NCBI GenBank assembly: GCA_023159155.1
Contig: JAJNNX010000026.1
Span: 558,001 to 622,000 of the forward strand
Direction of reading: 5' to 3'
Length of the DNA: 64,000 bases
Source of the DNA: Ustulina deusta
Taxonomy: Eukaryota > Ascomycota > Sordariomycetes > Xylariales > Xylariaceae
Shown here piece after piece: positions 1-11,140 of the stretch; positions within the stretch are counted from its first letter, which is position 1; each line of letters opens with the position of its first letter. A program made the position numbers and the translations under genes. The notes beneath the pieces were generated by a model. The model saw nothing but the letters and a program-made list of their open reading frames with translations, was not told the DNA's origin and made no database searches.

Positions 1-79
1 GGCATCTGCAACGTTCGAGCGAAACCTCGCCGTAATCTCAGCCGCCAGAGTCGTAATAGGCCTTGTCTATGGCGCCCGC

Positions 80-445
80 ATGGCTACTGAGTTATTCGAG
101 CTCTTGTTCTACGCCCTGGCCCTCCCCCTTGCCAACTCCATGGATAGAATTGCTGGGCCTTGTCCTCGCTATGCAGCCGCCCTCAGACGTTACACCGAGA
201 ATTCATCCCTCTCCTCGTTCCCGATTTCATCCTACAACCGGGCGTTGGTCGAAGTGGCCAGGCTCTTCAACAGTTCATTCTCCCGATTCCGTATTTTTAT
301 CGATGACCCAGCCAACCCACCGGCTCGTTTCCGTTACGAAATATCTGGTCCTCATTTATCTCATTTCTACATGGCTCGTCTCGAGCCGGTCTTAGAAGAA
401 GGGGGCCAGAAGGAGAAGTGCGAGAGCGGCGGTGAATTCGTCTAG
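80..445 (+). CDS. Hypothetical 121-aa open frame
   Basis: An ATG-started frame with no recognised domain. The first 20 residues are fairly hydrophobic (FELLFYALALPLA) and could resemble a signal sequence, but the rest (RFRIFIDDPANPPARFRYEISG) matches no family I know. An overlapping frame of similar length (63-395) exists, so the coding evidence is weak. It lies at the window edge and could be an exon of a gene that starts upstream. Confidence 0.2.
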   Translation: MATELFELLFYALALPLANSMDRIAGPCPRYAAALRRYTENSSLSSFPISSYNRALVEVARLFNSSFSRFRIFIDDPANPPARFRYEISGPHLSHFYMARLEPVLEEGGQKEKCESGGEFV

Positions 446-1167
446 GTTTTGGGAAATGTGGTCGAATTCACCACGCAGTCGAATTTGGATTAATCAAACG
501 GCTGATAAACCTAGCCAACGCCACTTCGAAACATGGTCACGATGTAGCGCCTCTTGCTCGCTATTGAGGGCCGCTATGGCACACTTTATCAGCAGTATCT
601 AGCACTACGTACCTAGCGATTGAATACACTAGCGGCAATTGAATTTCACCAAATTACGTGGTTCTGGTCATGGACAACTTCGGCCAGTTAGGCTAATGTT
701 GAAGTACCAGGTGATAGCTGAGGGTTTAAAAACCAGCACGTTAGTGCACCAGGGTTGCCACGGAATATAACTGCAGCGCTACAACCAAACCATATAAAAT
801 AGAACGTTGTCAATTCGGAACAGTTAACTTAGGCACCTATAGTTAGCCACATATGTGCTCACGACTAGAATCGTAACAAGAAGGGATAGTTGATGCGTTG
901 GCTAGCTATTCGTTTTCTCATAAAAAGGAAATAATTATAGACAACAGAAAGGTTTGACCTATATAGAGAAACAATAATAAACTATGATAATAAAATATAG
1001 TTATTTGATAATGACTATTGCTGTTACTACGGTAATTATTACTAAGGATATTCCGGTAGGGGATAAATACTATTGTTTATAGATATTTTCTAATAAAACG
1101 TCAGCACCTTCCTTACCTGCTTGTTCATTCGAAATAATATTGTAACCTTTATATAACCTCTAAGAAA
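446..1167. other. Intergenic, AT-rich, no gene seen
   Basis: No frame with family resemblance was found on either strand. AT content rises strongly between about 900 and 1160. A stretch near 757-815 (acggaa.., tgcagcgcta, tagaacgt, caattcgg) loosely resembles one near 3590-3650 and may be an old diverged repeat. Confidence 0.4.
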
Positions 1168-1416
1168 ATGGGAAGAAAACTGCGAAGAAAAAAGGGAAAT
1201 AGTACTAAGAAGGATAACTCGGTTTTCTTTACTTCCAGGGAACGAGTCCAAGCATTTCTCCATCAACAAAAAACCGATGAACCCTTATACCCACCAGACC
1301 AAGTCGTGGTTCCTGTTGGATTTACCCAAAAGGTCACTTACTTCGATATCCTGGAGCGCCTTATACCATATCATCCGACACAATTGATGCCACATATATA
1401 TATATATAAACTATAA
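1168..1416 (+). CDS. Hypothetical 82-aa basic small protein frame
   Basis: An ATG follows an AT-rich leader containing a TATA-like atataa. The N-terminus is very basic (MGRKLRRKKGNSTKK) and the rest is mixed (YPPDQVVVPVGFTQKV). It ends in a simple (ta)n run that supplies the residues IYIYKL, which suggests the 3' end is not a conserved terminus. It converges on the alpha-galactosidase stop about 30 bp away. No family is recognised; it could be a gene fragment or chance. Confidence 0.2.
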   Translation: MGRKLRRKKGNSTKKDNSVFFTSRERVQAFLHQQKTDEPLYPPDQVVVPVGFTQKVTYFDILERLIPYHPTQLMPHIYIYKL

Positions 1417-1446
1417 ACTTGCCTAACCATTGACCGCGTAGCGCGC

Positions 1447-2939
1447 TTAGGAAGTAAATAGTAACGCCGCAGTATCGTGCGACGCCACCTCAACCGTGAT
1501 ACTAGAGGTAAATGACCCGAGATCCTCGCCAGTCCACACGTCTAGCACGCTATACGTCTCGCCAGCATCGAGGCTCGGGACCTCGCCAAAATCAGCCGTC
1601 ATGTTCCGGCCACCCGACAACGTGTTCATCATAAGCACAAGCGTGCCCTGCGAGCTCTCCCCCGACCAGAACTCGGCCGGATTCGTCGCGTTGAAGGTGT
1701 AGTCGGGGTTCGTGCCCCATTTATACGGCTTGGCGGGGCCGCCGTAGACGGCGTCTTGGTTGAAGGCGAGCAGATGCTTGTTCAAGAGGATGGACTTGGC
1801 GGCCTCCGAGGCCGCGTCCAGGTTCGTGCCGATCAGCAACGGGCTCTTCATCGCGGCCCAGAACGCAAAGTGCGTCCGCTCCTCGGCTGTCGTGAGCCCG
1901 TCGTTTCCTACTTCCAGCATGTCTGCGTCTGGACGCCCCCAGAAATTGGCGTCGTTCAGGATGAAGGAGTTCATGTTCAGAATAGACGTGACGGAGCTAA
2001 ACACGGCTGCATGATATAATTAGGCTGTCTTTTCTTTTCTTTTCTCTTCTTTCTTCTTTTCTAGACAGTGTTCTGCAATCGGGACTTAGCTTACGTTCAA
2101 TATCGCCACTCATCCGCCACGAATTCCCTGTTTTGTTTCCCCATTGCTCTACGCCCGCGGTCCCCCATGAGCAAAGGCTGTAGAGAATTGTTCGGTTTTG
2201 CGCTTGAAGGGCATCTCTCATGACTCCATAGCGCTTAGACGAGTTAGAAGTGGTGTAGTCGTATCCGGCGGGACAATAATCGTCGGGATCCACGCATGTC
2301 CCATTGATGTAGTTGTTAGGGTCATAGAGACTGTAGACGCAGGCCTCACATTCGTCCCTCCAGTTCGACGGCACGTTGCAATTATCGTATTTCAGATCTG
2401 GCTATTATTAGTCATACCCGGAACCCCTGTATGGAGCGATGAAGCACACCCACAATCAATGCCCCAAGCTGCCCATGAAGTGGCATCGATGGTCTCATAA
2501 CCGATGCTCGCAGGGTAACCGGCACATGTCTCTGTGCCAGCGCTGCTATAGATCCCAATCTTAAACCCCAGTGCATGTATTTTGTCGGCAAGACCCGATA
2601 TGCCGTTGGGAAATCTGCTGGGGTCAGGGACTAGTTGCTGCGTCTCGCTGTCGCGGCCAGTCTTTACCGACCAGCAGTCGTCAAGGTTGACATATTCATA
2701 GCCAGCTTCCTAGAGTAAATAATACATGAGTATTTTAATACCAAAAGAAACGCTAGGAGTACCTTGAAACCAAATTCGATCATAGCATTGGCAGCATCGA
2801 GAATTAACGTCTCGTTGATGTCGCAATGGTAGGCATTCCAGGAATTCCAGCCGAGTGCCGGTAGCCTGCCTGCACCATCTGCCCATTCGAGGGCTGATAC
2901 AGCCGATGCCGAAAAGAGCAGTGCTGTCATGAAAGACAT
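1447..2939 (-). CDS. Secreted alpha-galactosidase, GH27
   Basis: Predicted to hydrolyse terminal alpha-1,6-galactose from galacto-oligosaccharides and galactomannan outside the cell. Four exons fit: 2939-2763, 2709-2454, 2397-2095 and 2006-1447, giving 431 aa, the usual size for a fungal GH27 enzyme without extra modules. A signal peptide (MSFMTALLF.., cut after VSA) supports this start over an in-frame ATG at 3002 that would add an Asn-run leader. Visible family motifs are [22 protein letters not shown], the nucleophile motif YLKYDNC (Asp about 149) and WRMSGDI, which holds the likely acid/base Asp about 243. The YLKYDNC motif is created only by the 56-nt intron at 2453-2398, which supports that splice. 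[13 protein letters not shown] and a C-terminal beta-sandwich follow. No inactivating change was seen. Confidence 0.93.
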
Positions 2940-4728
2940 GATCTTGTTATTATTATTATTGTTGTGACTGTGGCTCGGCTGGGTTGAACAATGCTTATTC
3001 ATCCAAGTACGAGTCGTGACATCAACTTAAGGGGAGGTGCTCAGCACTTAACAATTAATACTTTCTATCCCTGAATTTAACCTGTTTATCTCGTCGACGT
3101 CCCTATTCGCGCGGATCTATGTTGTATTCGTTTGGTGGGTTTTCCGAGGTCGACTCTAATGGTGCTTGTCAATGAGAGTGATCATTGCTGTAATACGGGC
3201 AAACTGCGTCATTGACCTGCTGTTTTCGATTATCCGCATCCCTGGGCAGACATTGGTGCTACCCTACTCTTAGGGATAAACCGAACCAACCAGTGCTTTT
3301 ACTAGTTGTAGAAGCAGCCGCACCAATGCTGCATCTAGTCCTAATGATTGTGCTAGTAATTATAGCATCTGAGACAACCAACTGCTACTGTGGTTCAGCG
3401 ATGAAGCGCAGCATGTCCACCAATCGGTGGTAAGGAGTCACGTATTGTTCAGGACCTTGTAGGCTAGAAATCATATTAACTCACTCTTTATCACCGATCT
3501 TCAAAGCCAAAATTTTGAGATCCGTCGGGTTAAATTCCACGAATCAATGCCAACTTCTCTGACATAGATTGTTCATTTCGATAGATTTGTAACGGAACAC
3601 AGTTGCAGTGCTATACCGTAACAATACCAACAGTAGAACGTAGGCAAGTCGGGCGCTCGACTTGTCTGCAATTATTATATCGTACCATAACAAGATTTAC
3701 CCAGTGACAATTATTCTGGGATTCTATTACTTTCAACCGCCTGTCGGCAATGCAAGCAACGATAGGCTCCGGGAACACCCACAAGCTAGCCCCTTGTTCG
3801 CACCGACCTCAAACGACTCATTCATTGGAAGCTCGATTATTTTCAACTAATAGCTAGCCAACATATACAAGTAATTGCAGCAAAGGTTTGTTCCAAATAC
3901 GTAAGTCTATAAACTTGGCTATTGAATATATTTATATAGTCACATATAGGCATATAAGATTGTCCCTACCCGTCCTCAACGGGCGTATTGGCATCCTTCT
4001 AGTATGCTGATAGCATTACCTAGATGTCTACCCCAGGCCAGATAGATGTTGAAACAATGCCATGTCAAGTATAGAATATTGAAAATTGTCGGGTTATTTA
4101 AAAACAATAATTACCTAGATTGTTGTCCTATTGAAATAAAGTCGCCCAATACGCCGTACAAGTTGAATCAACCACATTACAATAAACTAAATATAAAGGG
4201 CCGTAGATATTTTCTCCAAAGGGTCATGAGGGCAGGCTAACATGGCAGCCATATTACCTTACATCTCTCGCTCGATCACATGTGTTTTGCCGTCAAGACA
4301 TATTGAATTTCCAATCGCAATGCTCCTCCTGGAAGCTGGCATTATTATGCCTCCTTATTTATTAGGCTATGTCTAAATATCACCCAGATCTGCACTGCAT
4401 CACATGATGGATTGTTCTGAGCGTTTCGCTTTCCAAAATAGAATCACACCAACTCGCCCACGTAATCACTAATTAGTGCAACCCCGCAAGTTCCAATGCC
4501 TCTCCGTCCGCATCTACCCGGCATCTGCCCGCTTTACCCGCATTATAGCTCATCAGAGGCCTGATGCAACAACGACGCCACTCCGATTGCAGTAGACGTT
4601 TTGTCGCACTCTCAGTTTCAGCTTTTCCAGTAATCCAGGAAATACCAACAGAAGTCACTTAGGATTTCCACGGTAGAGCCAAGATCACTTCTTCCGCATT
4701 TCTCACATTACCGATTCATTCATTCGCC
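2940..4728. other. Intergenic region, no convincing gene
   Basis: About 1.8 kb between the divergent alpha-galactosidase and the binding-protein-like gene, so it should contain both promoters. The (taa)n/(att)n run at 2942-2962 would be the 5' leader of the alpha-galactosidase mRNA. Only short frames without family resemblance occur. The part from about 3600 to 4400 is AT-rich and looks like old repeat-derived DNA. Confidence 0.4.
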
Positions 4729-5746
4729 ATGACTGACTCGCAAATCCGCATCGGCTTCGTGCCGGAGCACTTCTCCACTCCAATTCACTTCGCGCAGAAG
4801 TATTTCGGCCTCGATGCCAAACTCATTCCGTTCCCCTCGGGGACGGGACATATGATTACGGCCATCCGAGCCGGCGAGATCGACATCGGTATCGGGCTCA
4901 CGGAGGCATGGGTTGCCGGCCTTGGCAAGGAGGACACCCCTGGTGACGGCGGATACCGTATTGTCGGCACTTACGTCGAGACGCCACTATGTAAGCCCCT
5001 ACCGTCTCTTTTCACGGGGTTCCAATGTCTGTCAGACTGTGGCTAAATAACGCGAATGTAATATCTGCTCAGGCTGGGCAATCTCAACGGGCGCCAAGCG
5101 TCCGGAGATCACATCGGTAGACTCGCTCAAAGGCTCCAAGATCGGCATTTCTCGTCTGGGATCGGGCAGCCAGGTGATGGGCTACGTACTAGCAGATAAA
5201 GAGGGCTGGCTCTCGCCTTCGTCGGCCCCCTATTCGGATTTCGTAGTCCTGCAGAACTTCGCCAACCTGCGGAACGCCGTCAATGACGGGACGGCCGACT
5301 TCTTCATGTGGGAGCACTTCACGTCGAAGCGGTACTACGACAGCGGGGAGATCCGGCGCGTCGGCGAGATCTACACGCCGTGGAGCAGCTGGAAGATCGT
5401 CGCCTCGACGGCCTTGCTGGGCGCGGGAGAAAAGGGAAAGGCGTCCCCGAGGCTCATGGACGTGTTTAAGAAGCTGGATCAGGGCGTCGAGTACTTCGAG
5501 GCTCACAAAGATGAGGCTGTCGAGTACATCAGCACGGCCCTCGATTACTCGGCGGAAGATGCCCGCGAGTGGCTGACGACTGTTCGGTTTTCCTCCAAGA
5601 CCGAGGGCGTGGATGTCGAGGTAATCACGAAGTGCATCAATATCCTGCAAAAAGCTGGCGTGTTGAAGGAGGGAGATGGTGCGAAGACTGAGGCGTTGGC
5701 TGAGGGAATGCTCGTCAAGGGACTCGCAGCGCAATTTCCAGAATAA
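4729..5746 (+). CDS. Periplasmic-binding-protein-like protein (type 2 fold, Ca3427/NMT1-like)
   Basis: Two exons (4729-4990 and 5073-5746, 82-nt intron with branch-like gctaaat) give 311 aa. The start IRIGFVPEHFSTPIHFAQKYFG, split here by meaning rather than domain, is the first beta-strand and ligand-loop pattern of type 2 solute-binding folds. GTGHMITAIRAGEIDIGIGLTE and GSKIGISRLGSGSQVMGYVLA-type segments correspond to the ligand-contact strands of the SsuA/NMT1/Ca3427 group. There is no signal peptide or membrane segment, so the protein is probably cytosolic, unlike bacterial ABC-transport receptors. Related fungal proteins are found by homology, but their ligand is generally unknown; NMT1-type relatives make thiamine pyrimidine, yet the NMT1 cysteine-rich iron motif is not evident here. 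The ligand or reaction cannot be stated. Confidence 0.8.
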
Positions 5747-6276
5747 ATAAATAATCACATCCACGGGGTGAGATGGTTCCCCCCCTTAAAAAAGATAATA
5801 ATAAAAGATACGAAATCACAATTAGATGCTACCTTAACTTACGAGATAGTATTAATTGTCCATCTGGTTTCGCGCAAGGGCAAGTAAAGGCAATTGCTGT
5901 CGAGCTCGTTACCCTCCTCTGCAAATTTTGAATGAGTGGCTTAGGATACCTCTAGAATGATAGCGAGTTTACGTTCTGGAACGGCAACTCTTGACTAGGT
6001 AAGTATTTTGAATGCTAATAAAACAGTGGCTGAACTACCAGGTAGGCTACGACAGCCAGGGGGGATGAAAAGGCACTATCTGGCCCCACACCGACCCCAC
6101 GACATTGGAATGACGTCTTTCCCCTAATTGTGTCGAGGAATCTACACCAGCCATACTAAATCTAAACAACATAAGTATACGCTGATAGAGACACAACCAT
6201 AGCTTCTCTCTCTCTAGCTAGCAAACAACAACGACTACGATCCGAAGCCCCAGGCACCGCCCTGTCCTGCGGCGCA
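5747..6276. other. Intergenic region
   Basis: A spacer between two co-directional genes. It includes a t/c-rich leader (ctctctctctagctagc near 6205-6222) just upstream of the Mrx11-like ATG, typical of fungal 5' untranslated regions. No gene was seen. Confidence 0.5.
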
Positions 6277-7191
6277 ATGCCGGTCCTCGACGCCCTCTGG
6301 CAGCGACAAGCGGCTGCTCTCCTCCAACACACACCGTCCCACGCGCCACGGCCCGCCATCTCTCGTCTCGTGCACGGCAGGCCCCGGGCGCCGCGGACGC
6401 GAATACGCAACCGGCGTTTCCAATCGGGCAATTCCAACCCCTCCTCCTCCTCCGCGAACGCCTCGCAGCCCACACCGCAAACGCACAACCGCATCTCCCG
6501 GATCCTAACAAGCGCCTCGCGCTTCCTCCCAACGCGTCTCCAGACCTCGCTGCAGAATCTCCGCTCGGCGCCCCTCTCGCATGTCGGCGCGTTCCTCGTG
6601 CTCCACGAGATCACCGCCATCCTCCCCATATTCGGCCTGACGTACGCCTTCTACGCGCTGGACTGGGTGCCCACGAGCTGGGTCCTGGGACCCTTTGCCG
6701 CGTGGGCCGGGGACGGGCTGAAGAAGTACGTCCCTTATTTCCGCAGGAAGCACTGGTTTGGGCTTGGAAATAAGGATACACAGGCGGGTGCGGACGACGG
6801 GGAGGAGGCGCTGGAGAGTGAGCTGAGGGAAGAGGTGCGGAGGGAACAGGAGCGCGAGGGGCGCGAGGGGAAGGGCGGCTGGTTGACGAGATTCTCGAGG
6901 AAAAGGGAGGCCGACGCCCCTGCCGGGAATTCTACATCTACAGCTTCGAGCGAAGAGGTTACCAATGCAGGAAGGAGCGAGAAAGCGGCTGCTGTGTGGC
7001 GAAAGGTTAAGCACGCTGCTACTGTTGACAACACTGAAAAGGGCTATAAGATCGGCATTCAGATCGCAGCCGCTTACACTATCACAAAGTTCTTACTAGT
7101 GCCGCGGATAGCGCTCAGCCTGTGGTTGACACCTTGGCTTGCAAGGGGTTTCGTAGGTTTCCGACAGGCGGTACGGAGGAAAAGAAGCTAG
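6277..7191 (+). CDS. MRX11: Mrx11/FLILHELTA-family mitochondrial membrane protein
   Basis: A single exon of 304 aa. Residues 106-114 read FLVLHEITA, a near match to the signature that names the FLILHELTA family (yeast Mrx11, a MIOREX/mitoribosome-associated protein). It is followed by a hydrophobic stretch (ILPIFGLTYAFYALDW). The first 50 residues are rich in Arg and Ala with almost no acidic residues, as expected of a mitochondrial presequence. A charged, Glu/Arg-rich and Ser-rich middle (about 170-235) looks disordered. A second hydrophobic block (IQIAAAYTITKFLLVPRIAL) lies near the C-terminus before a basic tail. Predicted to be an inner-membrane protein linked to mitochondrial gene expression, by analogy with yeast. 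The ATG follows a pyrimidine-rich leader. The family call is secure on the signature; the precise role is inferred. Confidence 0.85.
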   Translation: MPVLDALWQRQAAALLQHTPSHAPRPAISRLVHGRPRAPRTRIRNRRFQSGNSNPSSSSANASQPTPQTHNRISRILTSASRFLPTRLQTSLQNLRSAPLSHVGAFLVLHEITAILPIFGLTYAFYALDWVPTSWVLGPFAAWAGDGLKKYVPYFRRKHWFGLGNKDTQAGADDGEEALESELREEVRREQEREGREGKGGWLTRFSRKREADAPAGNSTSTASSEEVTNAGRSEKAAAVWRKVKHAATVDNTEKGYKIGIQIAAAYTITKFLLVPRIALSLWLTPWLARGFVGFRQAVRRKRS

Positions 7192-7407
7192 ACAGGTGGA
7201 CAACACGTCACGTCCCATTACGGGTATCGCCTGCAGATGGATTTGTAAAGAGCCAATAGAAGAAAGGATTGTGGTTAGGAACTCCTTTTGCTTGTTTATT
7301 TTCGCCGCCCTCGCACGTTATGCCAGTTCTAGATAATGCATGGTAGACGTATTACTGCAGACACTGGAGCTCGACCGACACGTGCAAATCCTGCTACTCG
7401 ACTGCAT

Positions 7408-8242
7408 TTAGGGCTTCTCGTAGATCCAGCTAGATTGGGCGCTCGTCCAGGTCTGGACCTCGCCGTCCTTGAACCAGAGAGCGATCTCCTTCTCGGCGTT
7501 CTCGACGCTGTCGGAGCCGTGGCAGACGTTGCGGCCGACATCAATGGCGAAGTCACCACGGATGGTGCCGGGGAGGGAGGCAAGGGGGTTGGTGGCACCG
7601 AGGAGGGCTATTTTGAATGTCAGCTCGGGTTGCCATAATGCAACTGGTTGGCATGTAGGGGTTACGTACTTCGGCCAGTCTTGACAGCATCACGACCCTC
7701 CCAGACCATAGCGCAGATGGGGCCGCTGTTCATGTCTATGATTCCCGATTAGTTCACGCATCCTCCAGTAACCGTTGGTAGACAGTCTGAACATACACTC
7801 AACAAGGCCAGCGAAGAAGGGCTTGTCCTTGAGGTCAGCATCTGTAGGATGCTATGTTAGTTGGGCTGAACGGTCGGGAATGGAGGGGGCTATCGCACAG
7901 TGCTGCTCGAGGTGGGCCTTGCCAGGGGCAACGAGCTTGATGGCAACAAGCTTGTAGCTGATTATATGTTGTTAGTTTCTGCCGCGTGGGATGGTGTTGA
8001 GTGGCTGGCCAGACTCACCCTCGGTTCTCGAAGCGGGAAATGATGGGACCAACAAGGCCACGCTAAAAATGTGTATCAGCGGTAGGCTCCAACAACTCCC
8101 CCAAGACGGGGAGATAGTACCTGAACGCCGTCAGGCTTGATAGCGATGAAACTAGAGATGAGAAGTTAGCGCTATTTGTGCAGCTGTGTTGGGGTTCCGT
8201 CTTTCCACCACAGGTGGCCACTTACGTCCTCTCGGTAGCCAT
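7408..8242 (-). CDS. ndk1: Nucleoside diphosphate kinase
   Basis: Transfers the gamma-phosphate from ATP to NDPs through a phosphohistidine intermediate. Seven exons were fitted: 8242-8226, 8151-8121, 8062-8019, 7957-7899, 7841-7797, 7735-7670 and 7607-7408. They give exactly 153 aa, the classic NDK length. Family landmarks appear in order: [83 protein letters not shown], then CHGSDS with catalytic His 117, and the terminal WIYEKP. Six introns of 57-74 nt in so small a gene, starting with a 17-nt coding exon, are typical of ascomycete NDK genes. The reading frame stays open upstream of this ATG for a further 128 codons (see the next entry). Core housekeeping gene, apparently intact. Confidence 0.96.
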
Positions 8243-8626
8243 TTTGTGCTGAGGTTCTGGAATCGGGGGTGGTGGTGGTGGGGGAGTCGTTGATGGAGGT
8301 CCTTCGGGAGTAACGAGCAGTGCGGGTTCGTGGTGTGAGGAGGCAAAGAGGCTACTGATGGCTCCTTTGTAGACGTGATAGTCGTGTTTGACGCTTTGGG
8401 GAAAACTCCAGCCGGGACGATCGTGAATTTGCCAGGGGAGGAGGAAGAACAGAAAAAACACGAGCCAGATGGAGGTGAAGAAAATACAGAGGGCGGGGTG
8501 ACGGACGGCGCTGTGGCGGGGCTGCACCTGATGCTTTGGCCGTCGTTGATTGGACAATGCCGGCTGTGCAGCGTCTGCTGTGCTGGAGCCCGATGGAGGG
8601 GCAATACGACTGTGCTTTTTGTCCAT
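8243..8626 (-). other. In-frame open extension upstream of the NDK start
   Basis: Reading upstream from the NDK ATG in the same frame there is no stop codon back to an ATG at 8626. That frame would add 128 residues. It includes a hydrophobic segment (IFFTSIWLVFFLFFLLPW) and a proline run (PPPPPPPIPEP) directly before MATERT. The simplest reading is 5' untranslated leader, because the canonical 153-aa enzyme starts at 8242 and the extension resembles no family. A membrane-anchored longer isoform cannot be excluded from sequence. Confidence 0.35.
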
Positions 8627-9145
8627 TTGGTCTCCTCCTTAGCGTCGTTTTGCGCTTAGGGAGCGGGCTACAGGGTTACAGAGGGAGATGTTGGTTCACA
8701 GGTAAATGGGTATAGGTTCTATCTAGGTACCTAGGTAGTTTTACCATTTCTGTAGCGCGCGCAACAAATCGGGCTTAGCGTACCCGCCGCCTTAACCCGA
8801 CCCGCGACTCCACTCTGGCGAACAATTAGGTTGTGGAGGTACGCATACTTGGTATCTTTCTATTATACACAACGGTATTTCCATCTTCCCTCACGTTGTT
8901 GGCACCGCCAAAAAGAAATTGAAAGATTCGGAAAGCGTCAAGTTGCTGCTGCACACCGCTAGAATACCAATCCTGTCCACTCACCAACTCAGCGGGCGGT
9001 CTCAGCGTGCCGTACAGCTCATGGGCCGAGTCTCCCTGAACCCTGCAGGTTCTCGGGAGGCAGCCAGTTCGACCATGGTCGGTGGTTGCAGTTGCTCTGC
9101 CTCTAGTTTCGGATTTAGGTAGTAATTTTGCTGTTGCCGCCGTCG
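8627..9145. other. Intergenic region
   Basis: Upstream sequence of NDK and the 3' flank of the decayed kelch gene. It contains tcta/cctaggtacctaggtag-like short palindromic steps at about 8720-8740. No gene was seen. Confidence 0.4.
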
Positions 9146-10303
9146 TTATCCAGGACCCTTCATTTTACTTATGAGCCACCAGAGGCCCAAGGTCAAGAGT
9201 AAAAGGAAAACAACGCCGCCGACAGTCCCACCCGCGATCGCGCCAACGTTGGCACTGCCAGCCCCGTTGCCACCGGCGTCCCTCGTCGTGCCGCTGTAAT
9301 CGCTAGTACCCGGCGGCATGAAAGATGCGGTTTGATCCGTAGTTCCAATGAACAGCTGCGCGACGTGTGTGTTACTCCAACCCGATGCAGGTCTCATCGT
9401 TGTAGCGCCCCGTTCTAGCTCGCCTTCGATGATGTCCGAGACCATGGGGCTGACATGGCACGCGGGCTTGTTACGAAAACGCTACCCCGGGCCATTCGCG
9501 AAGGGCGAGGACGGCCACGCCCATCCACTGCATCGTCAGTAGTCAGTATTTACCTACTATTTTCCGCGGGGAAAAGAGGGGCAAACGTATGTCTCCGGAG
9601 CAGGAAACTCTCAAACAGTAACTTTTAAGGCAACCCAGCAAGGGTAGAAAAGAACTCCGGAACTAGTATACCTTCCAGTCGCAGTTGGTCGGGCTGTCGG
9701 TGCTGTTGGTGCCACCAATCGTGATCATCTGGCGCTGGCCGACGATATGGCCGGTGTGGCCCCAGCGGGGGAGGACGCCTTCATAGACCTGTATTCATGG
9801 AAGGTGAGTACTAGATCATTGTGGGTTTTGTGAGTTGAGTGTTATTCACACAAGGGTAAGTTAATGCATGCTTGCCTTGATCCAGGTGAAGGACGGGATG
9901 CTGAGCACCCACATGTCGTCAAAGTCCTCGTGTGTTTTATAGGATCCCACCCTGATGATTGCTGATCAGAAAACCAGAATGCCACAATCAAAGTAGATGA
10001 ACATATGGTTTGAAACGGTTGCTTACCTCTGTACAGATGAATGTTGAAGCTTGACGTGTCTAGGCTTGGTGATGATGATGATTGCTGTACGGTGCTGCAA
10101 GTCCAGACGGCCATCACTAGGTTTGTCTCCGGTATGTTGGCGCCCCGCGTAGAGGCTGAGGACATGTTTTTCACCAATCCATACATATGAAATGCTTCGC
10201 TCTGGTCAGGAATATCGTCCCAGAAACCCCTGCTCGGTCTCTCGAGCGCAGTGAACTATACATCGTACTGCGTCCATCCAAATGTTTGGGTATTGAGACC
10301 CAT
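9146..10303 (-). pseudogene. Kelch-repeat (galactose-oxidase-like propeller) membrane protein, decayed and 5'-truncated
   Basis: Pieces of a fungal kelch-type surface protein can be followed in order on the minus strand. They are LNTQTFGWTQYDV then an in-frame TAG (10256-10258); WDDIPDQSEAF; HLYRG ending at a GTAAGC donor; DDMWVLSIPSFTWIK; and VYEGVLPRWGHTGH with MITIGGTNSTDSPTNCDW after a GC-AG-type intron. The last piece (9445-9146) has one transmembrane segment (GGVVFLLLLTLGLWWL) and a short basic tail. The first propeller blades and the signal peptide are missing. The expected exon between CDW and the tail is only weakly legible around 9470-9530 with a frame conflict. The TAG could come from CAG by a C-to-T change, the type RIP makes. 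It is the last gene before the AT-rich block, so mutation leaking from the repeats is a reasonable inference. Confidence 0.65.
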
Positions 10304-10896
10304 CTGAAGCGAACTCTAGTCAGAAATCCAGCGCATCATCAAGAAGACTTTGCAGCGTACAAGGCATATTGACTCGTTGTCGGCCCTTGCCAATCGACGA
10401 ACGATGTATTGATGTCGGACGTAACAGCGGCACACTGGACTGGGAAGCTGAGGTCCTTGCATACAATGTGTATACAATGGTTGAGGTGGGTATTCTATTG
10501 ATGAGCTAGCTGCCTTCATATACTAGACATCGCTGACATCTTTCAATGGATTAGGGCTTGACACCGCCGCTAGAGCGCACGATCTTCTAGGTATACGTGG
10601 AAGGCTTGTTTGGATACCAATTTTATAGCAACTTGACGTAGTGGACCAAACCTAAAATGGGCTTCTTGGACCGAGCGAACTGTGTTTTTTGCTGGCTTGG
10701 GTTCCTGTTTATATACATTTAGTTGTTATGTTGATATTCACGGTTATATTTGGATTCTTGACGAGCACGTGACGGCCGATCGTATTTGCTCTGGGCTAAT
10801 ACTAAGGCTACACCACCATGCTACTCACATTGTTCAAAAAGAAATTATGTCTCTGGCTGAGCACGGTGAATATTGTGGGTTAGGAATATGATAAAG
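10304..10896. other. Spacer between kelch pseudogene and repeat block
   Basis: No gene is recognised; several stops occur in every frame. The last five bases (10892-10896, taaag) are the left target-site duplication of Copia-1. Confidence 0.5.
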
Positions 10897-11140
10897 TGTT
10901 GGATTTGGCCCATAGCTAGTAACTATAAAGAGAGCTAATTAGGCATAGATAGCAGGATCACTTAGTTATATAAGCGTTATAGCTTAACAATGTAGCTTAG
11001 TAAGTATGGCCTAGCCACACTTACTAGCAAGCTTATAAATAAATACTTTACAAAAGCAAAATAGGACTTATAAAAAATAACAATAAATAAAGCAATCTAA
11101 ATATATATATATAGTATATTTTATAATACTAAATCTAACA
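10897..11140 (+). repeat. 5' LTR of Copia-1
   Basis: 244 bp, beginning tgttggatttggcc and ending aaatctaaca. The outer (left) half still has C/G bases (ggcctagccacac) that are T/A in the 3' LTR, while the inner half is more mutated (tagtatattttataatact). Confidence 0.92.

Noticed and set aside
5189..5764. A 191-codon minus-strand open frame
   Set aside because: It is antisense to exon 2 of the binding-protein-like gene and its sequence is low-complexity (RRVDLADAPDLPAVVVPLR), as expected for a shadow.
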